Below, piece by piece: positions 53,652-62,042 of a stretch of DNA of 64,000 bases. The translations under genes were made by a program, and so were the position numbers. Below the pieces are notes generated by a model, which was not told the DNA's origin, did no database searches, and worked only from the letters and a program-made list of their open reading frames with translations. The stretch is from positions 1,488,001 to 1,552,000 of the forward strand of contig NZ_JABFDK010000001.1 in assembly GCF_013403865.1 (NCBI RefSeq), given 5' to 3'. Source of the stretch: Winogradskyella costae. GTDB lineage: Bacteria; Bacteroidota; Bacteroidia; Flavobacteriales; Flavobacteriaceae. Each line of letters begins with the position of its first letter. The stretch's first letter is position 1.

Positions 53652-54008
53652 ATGAAAAAGATAGTCATAATATTAGTAATGTTGAGTGTAGGGTTCACAT
53701 ATGCTCAAAATAAAAATACTCCTAAATTAGAAAAGAAAGGTGATTTAACAATTGCTACTTATTTCTATGATAATGGAGAAGTGCAACAAACTGGTGCTTT
53801 TGATGCCAATGGTAAACTGCAAGGTAAATGGACGAGTTTTGATGTTGAAGGTAATAAATTAGCCGTAGCCACATATGATGCTGGTAAAAAAGTTGGTAAA
53901 TGGTTTTTCTGGGAAAGTGATTCACTAAAAGAAGTAGATTATAGCAACAATACTGTTGTAAGTGTTGTGGAATGGTCTAATGATAGAACATTAGTGTCTT
54001 TAGATTAA
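53652..54008 (+). CDS. Small exported MORN-repeat protein
   Basis: A 118-residue protein with a signal peptide (ending FTYAQ) and about four MORN-like beta-hairpins (YFYDNGEVQQTGAFDANGK, LQGKWTSFDVEGNKL, YDAGKKVGKWFFWE). Such proteins in Flavobacteria are sometimes labelled adenylyltransferases or antitoxins without basis. The repeat fold suggests protein or lipid contact at the envelope. It is preceded by the five-unit Pho-like array, so it may belong to a phosphate-starvation response together with the neighbouring transporter genes. Confidence 0.85.
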   Translation: MKKIVIILVMLSVGFTYAQNKNTPKLEKKGDLTIATYFYDNGEVQQTGAFDANGKLQGKWTSFDVEGNKLAVATYDAGKKVGKWFFWESDSLKEVDYSNNTVVSVVEWSNDRTLVSLD

Positions 54009-54027
54009 CTATTTTATAAATAAAATT

Positions 54028-54066
54028 AAAAAAACCGTCTCATAAGCTTATGAGACGGTTTTTTAA
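54028..54066. terminator. Bidirectional terminator between the MORN-type gene and TonB receptor
   Basis: A perfect palindrome centred on the AAGCTT at 54044-54049, with arms AAAACCGTCTCATAAG and its complement flanked by A- and T-runs, lies between two convergent genes. It works on both strands. Confidence 0.93.
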
Positions 54067-54110
54067 TTTAATGAACTTTTGTTTTTTGCTTAGAATCGTT
54101 TTGATCTAAA

Positions 54111-56912
54111 CTAGAATTTTATAGCATAGCTTAAAGATAATTCTACACCAGGACTATAATTGCTAAAAATTTGATCTTCGGCATTATATGATTGGTAATT
54201 AGATCTTACTTCATCATTTAAAATGTTATCCACCTTAAAACTAACAGTCTTATTTTCCTTCTCTCCAAATGACTTAGAGAAATTGAAGTTTAAACTATGG
54301 AAAGGGTCAGAAAAGACATCTGATACCTGACCAATACCAACAATCTGAAGGGTTTCTCCTTGTACGTTATAATAAATACCAGATTGAATACCATTTTTTG
54401 CGTAGCTTAATCCTGCATTAATTAAATAAGGTGACTGACCTTGAAGCTGTCTTTTGTTATCAACCTCTTCTCCGTCACGTGCCGCAGAAAGTCTACCTTG
54501 ATATTCAGCATCATTCATGGTCTGTTCAGATTCTATTACAGAAATATTTGTGTTAAATGATAGGCTATTAAGATTTTCATAGATAAAACCAAGGTTTCTT
54601 CTAAATTCTAATTCTACTCCATAAACTTTAGCATCTCCAATATTTCTTGGGATAATATCATTAATCGCTTCTAGCCCAAAAATGGTTAACTCAATAGGAT
54701 TATCGAAGGACTTGTAGAATGCGCTTAAAGCAAGTAGACCAGCATCCTCACTAAAGATTTCATAACGTAAATCAAAATTATCGACGTAAGTCGTTTTAAG
54801 GTCAATATTACCATTAAATGTAATGTTAGTAATAGGATCAAAAATTTGCGCTACAGAAGCTTCTTTGAAAGAAGGTCTTGCCGTAGATTTAGCATAAGAC
54901 AATCTTAAATTGGTATTATCATTAAGACTATAAATTAAGTTTAAAGATGGGAATATATCCGCTTCGTCAATAATACGTTCGTCATTAAAGTTAATGTCTC
55001 CTATGGTGTTACTTCCTGTATAATAACTATCGTATTTCTCAAATCTTAAACCTAAAACACTTTTTAACTTATCTGTTATTTTAAATTCTTCTGAAGCATA
55101 TGCTGCGTAAGTAGTAGCATAAGCGTTGAATGTGTTTGCAGGTTCAAAATTACTTACGACGTATGTACCACCTGAATTGTCGGTGGTCCAGATATTCTCA
55201 TCAATTAATAAATTATCTGGATTACCACTAAATGCAGCTGCAGGTGTACCAGAAATTCTTAAACTGTATTGATTAATGTCAAAATCACGTTCTTTATATA
55301 CTTGAGCTAGACCTGCTTTAAATTTAGCATCTTTACCAAATAATTCATGTTTTTTAGTAAAGTTCAATTTAGATGACAGATTGTTTTCTTCTAAGTTTCT
55401 CCATATTCTTCGAGGTTCTCCAATACTTGGTCTAATAATATATTGACCATCGTCAAATTCAAATAATGTAGAACGCACATCCTTGTCGTTTACTTTTACG
55501 TTGGTCCCAGAAATACTCCAATCGATTTCATTTGTGCTTTCTGCGTTAAAGGCGTGCGTACCAGATAACAAAAGGTTGTTAACTGCTTTCTCAGTATATT
55601 CTAAGTTGTCGCTATAGAAAAGTGCTGCATTAGTTATAAAGCTTTCTTGTTCAAACTTACCGGTTTTAGCTGTACCATTTTGAACTTTGGTAAAAACAAC
55701 CTTGTATTTAGAAAAATCACGTTTATAAGTTATACCCGCTAAACCACTAATAAGAACATTTTGCTCAGATAAAATACCTTTCTGTAATCTATTAGGTACC
55801 AATTCTGTTTCGCTTAAACTCTGTGGTTTAAATAAAAAGTTTTGTTTGTAATCATCATATAAACTAGTTTCAGAATTGTAACTAATAGCAGCGATATATC
55901 CTAATTTATTATCTCCAATATCAATTTGGTTAGATGTGCTGAATCCAAAGTTGTAATTCATAAAACTGGTTCCAGTCTGTGCTGCCATTTCAGGTTCAAA
56001 TCTTCGAGTTAATCCTGTTAAAGTTGGATTATTTTCAGCTAATGAAGGTATATCCGTACCTGCAGCAATTGGGTCACCTCGTAAGCCATTGTCAAAACCT
56101 AAGAAATCAGTACCACTTTTACTTTGCGTAATAAAGTCTGAATTAAAATGCATACTAGGATTATAACCGACACCAAAGCTTAAATTGTACTCTTCACGAC
56201 TAGAAAAATCTTTTGTAACAATATCGACAACACCTCCAGTAAAATCAGCAGGTAAATCGGCAGTTAAAGTTTTGTAAACTATGATATTTTCAATAAGGTT
56301 AGATGGAAAGATGTCTAACTGAACTGTGTTTCTATCAGGATCTAAGCCAGGAATATCCATTCCATTTAGAATAGATTTAGTATAGCGATCTCCCAAACCT
56401 CTTACATATACAAACTTACCGTCCTGCAATGAAACTCCAGGTACGGATTTTACGGCACTCGCAACGTTTGAAGCACCAGATTTTTTCATTGTTTCAATAG
56501 ATAGTCCATCAAAAAGATTAACAGATTTACGCTGTAAATTTAAAACGGCTGCTTCAGAGTTTCTTCTAACCGATGTAGAAATCACAACCTCATCTAAACT
56601 TTCTGATGATGGGTTTAGTGTTACGTTAATAGTAACTTCTTTATTGCTTTCAATAACAATATCAGTTATTTCTTTTGGTTGGTAACCAACAAATGAGTAC
56701 ACTAAAACATAAGTGCCGGGATCAAGCTCTAATTCATAATTTCCGTCGAAATCAGAAGTGGTACCAGTAGTGGTATTCTTTACCACAATATTGGCAAAGG
56801 GTAGAAGATCATTAAATTCTGCGTCATAAACCTTACCAGTTACAACACCAGTTTGAGAGAATCCAACTAAACAAAATAGACTAAAAACTAATAACGTAAA
56901 TAAATGTTTCAT
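54111..56912 (-). CDS. TonB-dependent outer-membrane receptor
   Basis: A 933-residue receptor. Signal peptide (ending GFSQ), carboxypeptidase-regulatory-like domain (about 22-110, LPFANIVVKNTTTGTTSDFDG), plug (about 120-235, NVASAVKSVPGVSLQDGKFV, VRGLGDRYTKSILNG, LPADFTGGVVDI), then a barrel ending in an aromatic residue (LSYAIKF). It is not of the SusC subtype (no SusC plug signature, no SusD partner). It follows the beta-helix lipoprotein gene by 110 bases on the same strand. The Pho-like array before that gene suggests uptake of a phosphorus compound, but the substrate is unproven. Confidence 0.92.
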   Translation of the reverse strand: MKHLFTLLVFSLFCLVGFSQTGVVTGKVYDAEFNDLLPFANIVVKNTTTGTTSDFDGNYELELDPGTYVLVYSFVGYQPKEITDIVIESNKEVTINVTLNPSSESLDEVVISTSVRRNSEAAVLNLQRKSVNLFDGLSIETMKKSGASNVASAVKSVPGVSLQDGKFVYVRGLGDRYTKSILNGMDIPGLDPDRNTVQLDIFPSNLIENIIVYKTLTADLPADFTGGVVDIVTKDFSSREEYNLSFGVGYNPSMHFNSDFITQSKSGTDFLGFDNGLRGDPIAAGTDIPSLAENNPTLTGLTRRFEPEMAAQTGTSFMNYNFGFSTSNQIDIGDNKLGYIAAISYNSETSLYDDYKQNFLFKPQSLSETELVPNRLQKGILSEQNVLISGLAGITYKRDFSKYKVVFTKVQNGTAKTGKFEQESFITNAALFYSDNLEYTEKAVNNLLLSGTHAFNAESTNEIDWSISGTNVKVNDKDVRSTLFEFDDGQYIIRPSIGEPRRIWRNLEENNLSSKLNFTKKHELFGKDAKFKAGLAQVYKERDFDINQYSLRISGTPAAAFSGNPDNLLIDENIWTTDNSGGTYVVSNFEPANTFNAYATTYAAYASEEFKITDKLKSVLGLRFEKYDSYYTGSNTIGDINFNDERIIDEADIFPSLNLIYSLNDNTNLRLSYAKSTARPSFKEASVAQIFDPITNITFNGNIDLKTTYVDNFDLRYEIFSEDAGLLALSAFYKSFDNPIELTIFGLEAINDIIPRNIGDAKVYGVELEFRRNLGFIYENLNSLSFNTNISVIESEQTMNDAEYQGRLSAARDGEEVDNKRQLQGQSPYLINAGLSYAKNGIQSGIYYNVQGETLQIVGIGQVSDVFSDPFHSLNFNFSKSFGEKENKTVSFKVDNILNDEVRSNYQSYNAEDQIFSNYSPGVELSLSYAIKF

Positions 56913-57022
56913 CTTAATATTTTAAAGTATAGAAAAACTCATCTCTTTGAAAGAGATGAGTTTGAAATTATTTTAATATTACACAAGTTGTGTATTCAAA
57001 TAATATTTAATTTCTTAGTGAA

Positions 57023-58327
57023 TTATTCAACTGTTGTATCATTCCACATTACAGAGTTGTCATCACCTGTAGGATAAACAACTTGCCAGTTAGAGAAAGT
57101 GATATTTCCATCAACATAATTTTCAACCGAAGTAGCGTCATCTAATTCAACATCAGAACCAGCTCTAAATCCGTATGCATAAACGTTGTTGATTGTGCAT
57201 AAAGCACCATCTCTTAAATCAGAATATTCTCTGTTTCCACTTACACCATCAATTGTAGCAGAAGTATCACCAATCATTGTTAATCCGTTGATTGTAAAAC
57301 CAGCTTGAAAAGATCCTGCAGGACCATCAATTTCCATAGCGTGATCTGTTACATTTGTAGATATTGTTAAAGCATTGGTAACAGTACCAGAATAAGCTTC
57401 ATCAAAGTCTAATAAGTCATCAGCACAACCCCAAACAACAGCGTTTGATACATTTACAGCACCTGCAAACCATTCGATACCGTCATCCAAATTTGCTACT
57501 ACTTCTATATTAGAAATTGTAGTGCCATTACCAACACCACCAAGTGTTAAGCCATTGATTTCGTTGTCAGACCCAATTACTGCTCCACCATGTCTGATAG
57601 AGATGTAGTTTAATACACCAGAGTTGTCTGCATCATTAGTTCCACCATAAGAACCAGGCTCAGTTGCAGGCAAACCTTCTATTTGTATTGATACTGCATC
57701 ACCAGAAAAAGAACCTTGTGCTTTACCTAAAACTAAAACTCCACCCCATAAAGCTCTATCATCGATAGAAAGGCTTGTTCCTGCGTTAGTTCCTAAAGCG
57801 ATATTATCACTTTCTGCAGTAAAGATAATAGGAGCACTAGCTGTTCCGTTTGCGATAAGCTTACCACCTTGAGCAACAATTAATGCAGATGCATTAGAAC
57901 CTGTAGATTCAGCACCTTTAATAATTGTACCTGGCTCAATGGTTAAAGTAACACCATCTTGTACGTAAACTTTACCTGCTAAAATGTGAAATCTATCATT
58001 TGTCCAAGTTTCATCAGCTGTAATAAATCCAGTATGAGTTGCATCAGCTTGTGGGCTAGCAATAGTCCAAGTAGGATTGTTATAAGATAAACCATCAATT
58101 TCATCAGCGATTTGACTAGCTGTATAGGTCCATCCAAATACATTTAAATTAGCACCTGTTGTTTGGGCGCCTTGTGCAACTGTAGAAGACCAGTCATTTG
58201 AATCGTCAGAGAAATTAAGAGTTGGAACCACATCATCGTCACCACCAGTGTTATCATCATCACTACTACAGTTAAATGCGATAAGAGAAAATGCAAGTAA
58301 GAAAAATAAGTTTTTAGTTGTTTTCAT
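57023..58327 (-). CDS. Surface lipoprotein with parallel beta-helix
   Basis: A 434-residue lipoprotein. The signal (about 1-20) ends in FNC, followed by an acidic tether (SSDDDNTGGDDD). The mature part has beta-helix-like rungs: VQDGVTLTIEPGTIIKGAE, ALIVAQGGKLIANGTASAP, LNYISIRHGGAVIGSDNEIN, LTLGGVGNGTTISNIEVV, VVWGCADDLLDFDEAYSG. It is the first gene of a pair with the TonB receptor and is likely its surface partner. ATG at 58327 gives the usual signal-peptide start; an ATG at 58342 is also possible. Upstream are three 7-mers in 11-bp phase. Confidence 0.82.
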   Translation of the reverse strand: MKTTKNLFFLLAFSLIAFNCSSDDDNTGGDDDVVPTLNFSDDSNDWSSTVAQGAQTTGANLNVFGWTYTASQIADEIDGLSYNNPTWTIASPQADATHTGFITADETWTNDRFHILAGKVYVQDGVTLTIEPGTIIKGAESTGSNASALIVAQGGKLIANGTASAPIIFTAESDNIALGTNAGTSLSIDDRALWGGVLVLGKAQGSFSGDAVSIQIEGLPATEPGSYGGTNDADNSGVLNYISIRHGGAVIGSDNEINGLTLGGVGNGTTISNIEVVANLDDGIEWFAGAVNVSNAVVWGCADDLLDFDEAYSGTVTNALTISTNVTDHAMEIDGPAGSFQAGFTINGLTMIGDTSATIDGVSGNREYSDLRDGALCTINNVYAYGFRAGSDVELDDATSVENYVDGNITFSNWQVVYPTGDDNSVMWNDTTVE

Positions 58328-58404
58328 TTTGTTTTTGTTCATTAAATGTTATGCCGCAAAGAAAACATGATTAACTAACTTGTAGGTTAATTGAAAATTA
58401 AAGG

Positions 58405-58433
58405 TTTGTAATGAAAAGGTTAGTGAAGTGTTA
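58405..58433. promoter_or_regulatory. Three-unit Pho-box-like array before the beta-helix lipoprotein
   Basis: TTTGTAA (58405), AAGGTTA (58416) and AGTGTTA (58427) are spaced exactly 11 bp. On the gene's strand they read TAACACT, TAACCTT, TTACAAA. They lie 78-106 bases upstream of the 58327 start codon and match the arrays at 53268 and 53562 in spacing and, more loosely, sequence. Confidence 0.6.
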
Positions 58434-58561
58434 GCTTAATATTAAGGCAATTGTTATTGAGGAAACAATTAGTTAACATTGAAATTTGTTTCATCTATCT
58501 ACGCATTATATAATCGATTGTATGCCAATTTATTTATCTTGCATCCTATAAGAATGTAACT

Positions 58562-59902
58562 ATGAATTGGGAACAATTACTCTCCTTAAGGCGCTTTGGC
58601 GATACCAATAAAAGATTAAGAAAAGAACAAGACGAAACCCGTTTAGGGTTTGAGGTTGATTATGACCGCATTATATTTTCTTCAGAATTTAGAGGCCTAC
58701 AAGATAAAACACAAGTGGTGCCTTTATCTAAAACGGATTTTGTCCATACGCGCTTAACACATAGCTTAGAGGTGAGTGTCGTAGGACGCTCATTAGGGCG
58801 AAAAGTAGGGCAGTTATTATTAAAGAAGCATCCGCAATTAGAAAATGTTCACGGTTATAAAATGAATGATTTTGGTGCCATTGTTGCTGCGGCTGCCTTA
58901 GCTCACGATATCGGAAATCCTCCATTTGGACATTCTGGTGAAAAAGCGATTGGTGCTTACTTTAAAGAAGGACAAGGGTCTGAATTTAAAAAGCACCTAA
59001 CCGAAAAAGAATATCAAGATTTATGTGATTTTGAAGGTAATGCCAATGGTTTTAAGATTCTTACAGAAAGTAGAGAAGGTAGAGAAGGAGGTTTAAGGTT
59101 AAGTTACGCCACCCTTGGTGCGTTTACAAAGTACCCAAAAGAATCGCTACCTAAAAAACCAACCAACCATATTGTAGATAAAAAATATGGATTCTTTCAA
59201 AGTGAAAAAGTAATGTTTGAAACCATAGCTTCCGAGTTAGGTTTAGCAAAACGAAGTGATACGTATGTTAGTTATCAAAGACATCCATTAGCGTTTTTGG
59301 TAGAAGCTGCTGATGATATTTGTTATACCATTATTGATTTCGAGGATGGGATAAACTTAGGATTAATCGATGAGGACTATGCTTTAGAGTATTTAATCAA
59401 CTTGGTTAGAGGTAGCATTAAAACGGAAAATTACCATGCTTTAAAAACCACTGAAGATCGCGTAAGTTATTTGCGAGCATTAGCAATTGGACGATTAATT
59501 GATGAAGCGGCTACACTATTCATGAAACATGAAGAAGCTATTTTAGCTGGTAATTTTGAAACTGCTTTGTTAGACGTCAGTCAGTATAAAGCACAAATAA
59601 AGGACATTATTAATATTAGTATCAAAAATGTGTACCGTTCTAAAGAGGTTATCAATAAAGAAATAGCAGGGTATAAAATATTGAATCAATTATTAGAGTC
59701 TTTTGGCAAAATGGCGGAGCATTGTTTTGAAGAGAACATGTCTAATTATGATGAGTTATTACTTAGTACATTGCCTGAAACCGTAAAGCTAAATAATAAA
59801 TCATTGTATGAAAATCTATTAGCGGTATGTCTTTATGTATCTAAATTGTCAGACACTAATGCAATGTTATTACACAAGAAAATTCAAGGTCAAATATTAT
59901 AA
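58562..59902 (+). CDS. dgt: Deoxyguanosinetriphosphate triphosphohydrolase-like protein
   Basis: A 446-residue HD-domain enzyme that hydrolyses dNTPs, typically dGTP, to nucleoside and triphosphate. The metal-binding HD motif is ALAHDIGNPPFGHSGE, preceded by TRLTHSLEVSVVGRSLGR; later EAADDICYTIIDFEDG supplies the final Asp. The N-terminus (RDEIFSSEFR-like IIFSSEFRGLQDKTQV) is typical of the dGTPase family. It is divergent from the beta-helix lipoprotein gene and probably monocistronic. Confidence 0.92.
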   Translation: MNWEQLLSLRRFGDTNKRLRKEQDETRLGFEVDYDRIIFSSEFRGLQDKTQVVPLSKTDFVHTRLTHSLEVSVVGRSLGRKVGQLLLKKHPQLENVHGYKMNDFGAIVAAAALAHDIGNPPFGHSGEKAIGAYFKEGQGSEFKKHLTEKEYQDLCDFEGNANGFKILTESREGREGGLRLSYATLGAFTKYPKESLPKKPTNHIVDKKYGFFQSEKVMFETIASELGLAKRSDTYVSYQRHPLAFLVEAADDICYTIIDFEDGINLGLIDEDYALEYLINLVRGSIKTENYHALKTTEDRVSYLRALAIGRLIDEAATLFMKHEEAILAGNFETALLDVSQYKAQIKDIINISIKNVYRSKEVINKEIAGYKILNQLLESFGKMAEHCFEENMSNYDELLLSTLPETVKLNNKSLYENLLAVCLYVSKLSDTNAMLLHKKIQGQIL

Positions 59903-59986
59903 AAATGCATTTCATCGAATAAATTTGTTTTTTAACGATGTATTGTTTTAATTTACTTCATAATCAACCCATTAACCAACCTGTTT

Positions 59987-60157
59987 ATGAAAAATAATAT
60001 ACTCGGAGGGCTTGTCATTTTTTTAGTTGTAGTAACGTGTTTATTGATGTTAGACGATATTTCAAGCGATCGTATAGAGCAATCAACTTATGACGCTGTT
60101 AATACTGAGCAGATTGACAATATATCGGACTTAGCTATTATTGACACTGAGAACTAA
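59987..60157 (+). CDS. Small membrane-anchored protein, 56 residues
   Basis: An ATG-started frame encodes 56 residues: a short basic start (MKNN), a membrane segment (about 5-22, ILGGLVIFLVVVTCLLML) and an acidic C-terminal tail (DDISSDRIEQSTYDAVNTEQ). A cysteine at 18 is not in a good lipobox. Its end overlaps the end of the convergent dxs gene by 27 bases. No family is recognised. The charge pattern and clear membrane segment make it a plausible real gene. Confidence 0.55.
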   Translation: MKNNILGGLVIFLVVVTCLLMLDDISSDRIEQSTYDAVNTEQIDNISDLAIIDTEN

Positions 60158-61915
60158 ATCCACAATTACATTCTTAATAGATGTTACATCCAATTTCTGT
60201 AACTGTAGCAGTTGGTTTGTGGTGCCATGTTCAATAAATTGATCTTCAATACCTAAGGTGGTGATTTTTTGTTGGTAATTGTTTGTGCTAGCAAATGCTA
60301 ATATAGTACTTCCAAATCCACCAACGATAGTGCTATCTTCTATGGTAATTATAGCTTTATATTTTTTAAAGATCTCATGTAATAAGCTTTCATCTAAAGG
60401 TTTTACAAATTGCATATCATAATGACCAATAGCTTCTTTTTCTTCTAAAGAATAAATAGCATCTGCAATTGTTTTAGCAATAGTACCAATAGATAGTATG
60501 GCGATTAGCGAACCAGTTTTTAGACAAAGTCCTTTTCCGATTTCAATAGCTCTAAAAGGTTTTTTCCAATCTAATAAATGGCCTCGTCCTCTTGGATAGC
60601 GAATAGCAATTGGGAAATCAATACCTAATTGAACGGTATACATTATGTTTCTTAAGGCTATGGCATCTCTTGGTGAGAAAATCACAAGATTAGGAATACA
60701 ATTTAGATAGGCTAAATCAAAAACACCATGATGTGTAGCTCCGTCTTCACCTACCAAGCCAGCACGATCCAAACAAAAAACAACAGGTAAATTCTGTAAA
60801 GCCACATCGTGAATTATTTGGTCATACGCACGTTGTAAAAATGTAGAATAAATATTACAAAAAGGAATAAGTCCTTGTGTTGCCATTCCGGCGGCAAGGG
60901 TCACTGCGTGTTGTTCTGCTATACCAACATCAAAAGCACGATCAGGAATCATTTCCATCATATACTTTAAAGAACTACCTGTTGGCATGGCTGGCGTAAT
61001 ACCTATAATTTTATTGTTTTTTAAAGCCAGTTCTACAATAGTCTCACCAAATACATCTTGAAACTTAGGCGGCAGCTTCAACTCGGATTTTATAGGAAGT
61101 TCACCTGTTTTTGCATCAAATTTTCCTGGTGCGTGGTATTTTACTTGGTCCAATTCGGCTTGTTTTAAACCTTTGCCTTTTGTGGTGATAATATGTAAAA
61201 ACTTAGGGCCTTTTACAGTCTTTAATCGTTTTAATTCTGATAGTAATAAAGGAAAATCATGACCATCAATTGGACCAGAATAATTAAAGTTTAAAGCTTC
61301 AAAAATATTGTCTTGCTTCTCAGTGCCTTTTTTTACGTTGGTTAAATATTGTTTTAAAGCACCAACACTTGGATCGATACCAATGGCATTATCGTTTAAA
61401 ATGACAAGTAAATTAGCATTGGTAACACCTGCATGATTTAGACCTTCAAAAGCCATACCGCTTGCAATAGATGCATCACCTATCACAGCAATATGGTGTT
61501 TGTCTTCGCCTTTTAGTTGCGAGGCAATTGCCATTCCTAAAGCGGCTGAAATTGAGGTAGATGAATGTCCAACACCAAAAGCATCATAGATACTTTCGCT
61601 ACGCTTTGGAAAACCACTAATGCCTCCCAGTTGTCTATTGGTCTCAAAAATATCTTTACGTCCTGTTAAGATTTTGTGCCCATAAGCTTGGTGGCCAACA
61701 TCCCAAATTAATAAATCTTTTGGTGTATTGAACACATAATGAAGTGCAATAGTTAATTCTACAACACCTAAACTTGCACCTAAATGCCCTTCTTTCGTTG
61801 CGACTATATTAATAATGAAATTACGTAACTCGTGGGCAAGTTGAGGTAAATCATCTGGTTTAAGATTACGTAAATCTTCAGGAAGGTTAATATGGTCTAA
61901 AAATGTCTTATTCAC
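60131..61915 (-). CDS. dxs: 1-deoxy-D-xylulose-5-phosphate synthase
   Basis: A 594-residue thiamine-diphosphate enzyme making DXP from pyruvate and glyceraldehyde-3-phosphate, the first step of the MEP isoprenoid pathway. The N-terminal domain shows WDVGHQAYGHKILTGR and the cofactor-binding GDASIASGMAFEGLNHAG; the usual GDG is GDA here, a substitution I believe is common in this lineage. The pyrimidine domain has VGIAEQHAVTLAAGMA with the catalytic Glu, and the C-terminal transketolase domain follows. It is slightly shorter than the usual 620-640 residues. Confidence 0.93.
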   Translation of the reverse strand: MNKTFLDHINLPEDLRNLKPDDLPQLAHELRNFIINIVATKEGHLGASLGVVELTIALHYVFNTPKDLLIWDVGHQAYGHKILTGRKDIFETNRQLGGISGFPKRSESIYDAFGVGHSSTSISAALGMAIASQLKGEDKHHIAVIGDASIASGMAFEGLNHAGVTNANLLVILNDNAIGIDPSVGALKQYLTNVKKGTEKQDNIFEALNFNYSGPIDGHDFPLLLSELKRLKTVKGPKFLHIITTKGKGLKQAELDQVKYHAPGKFDAKTGELPIKSELKLPPKFQDVFGETIVELALKNNKIIGITPAMPTGSSLKYMMEMIPDRAFDVGIAEQHAVTLAAGMATQGLIPFCNIYSTFLQRAYDQIIHDVALQNLPVVFCLDRAGLVGEDGATHHGVFDLAYLNCIPNLVIFSPRDAIALRNIMYTVQLGIDFPIAIRYPRGRGHLLDWKKPFRAIEIGKGLCLKTGSLIAILSIGTIAKTIADAIYSLEEKEAIGHYDMQFVKPLDESLLHEIFKKYKAIITIEDSTIVGGFGSTILAFASTNNYQQKITTLGIEDQFIEHGTTNQLLQLQKLDVTSIKNVIVDLVLSVNNS

Positions 61916-62042
61916 GGTGTAAAAATACGAGATTTAGAATCTCTTATGCATGCTTTGTGTTTTCTCTTTTTGTTAAAAAAAAAGTATAATTGTAAGTAAG
62001 CTTATATATTAAAGACTTAAATTTAAATATTAACCGCTACTT

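Noticed and set aside
53652-54008. Label as nicotinic acid mononucleotide adenylyltransferase or YwqK antitoxin
   Set aside because: The protein has a signal peptide and only MORN-type hairpins; no nucleotidyltransferase motif and no adjacent toxin gene are present.
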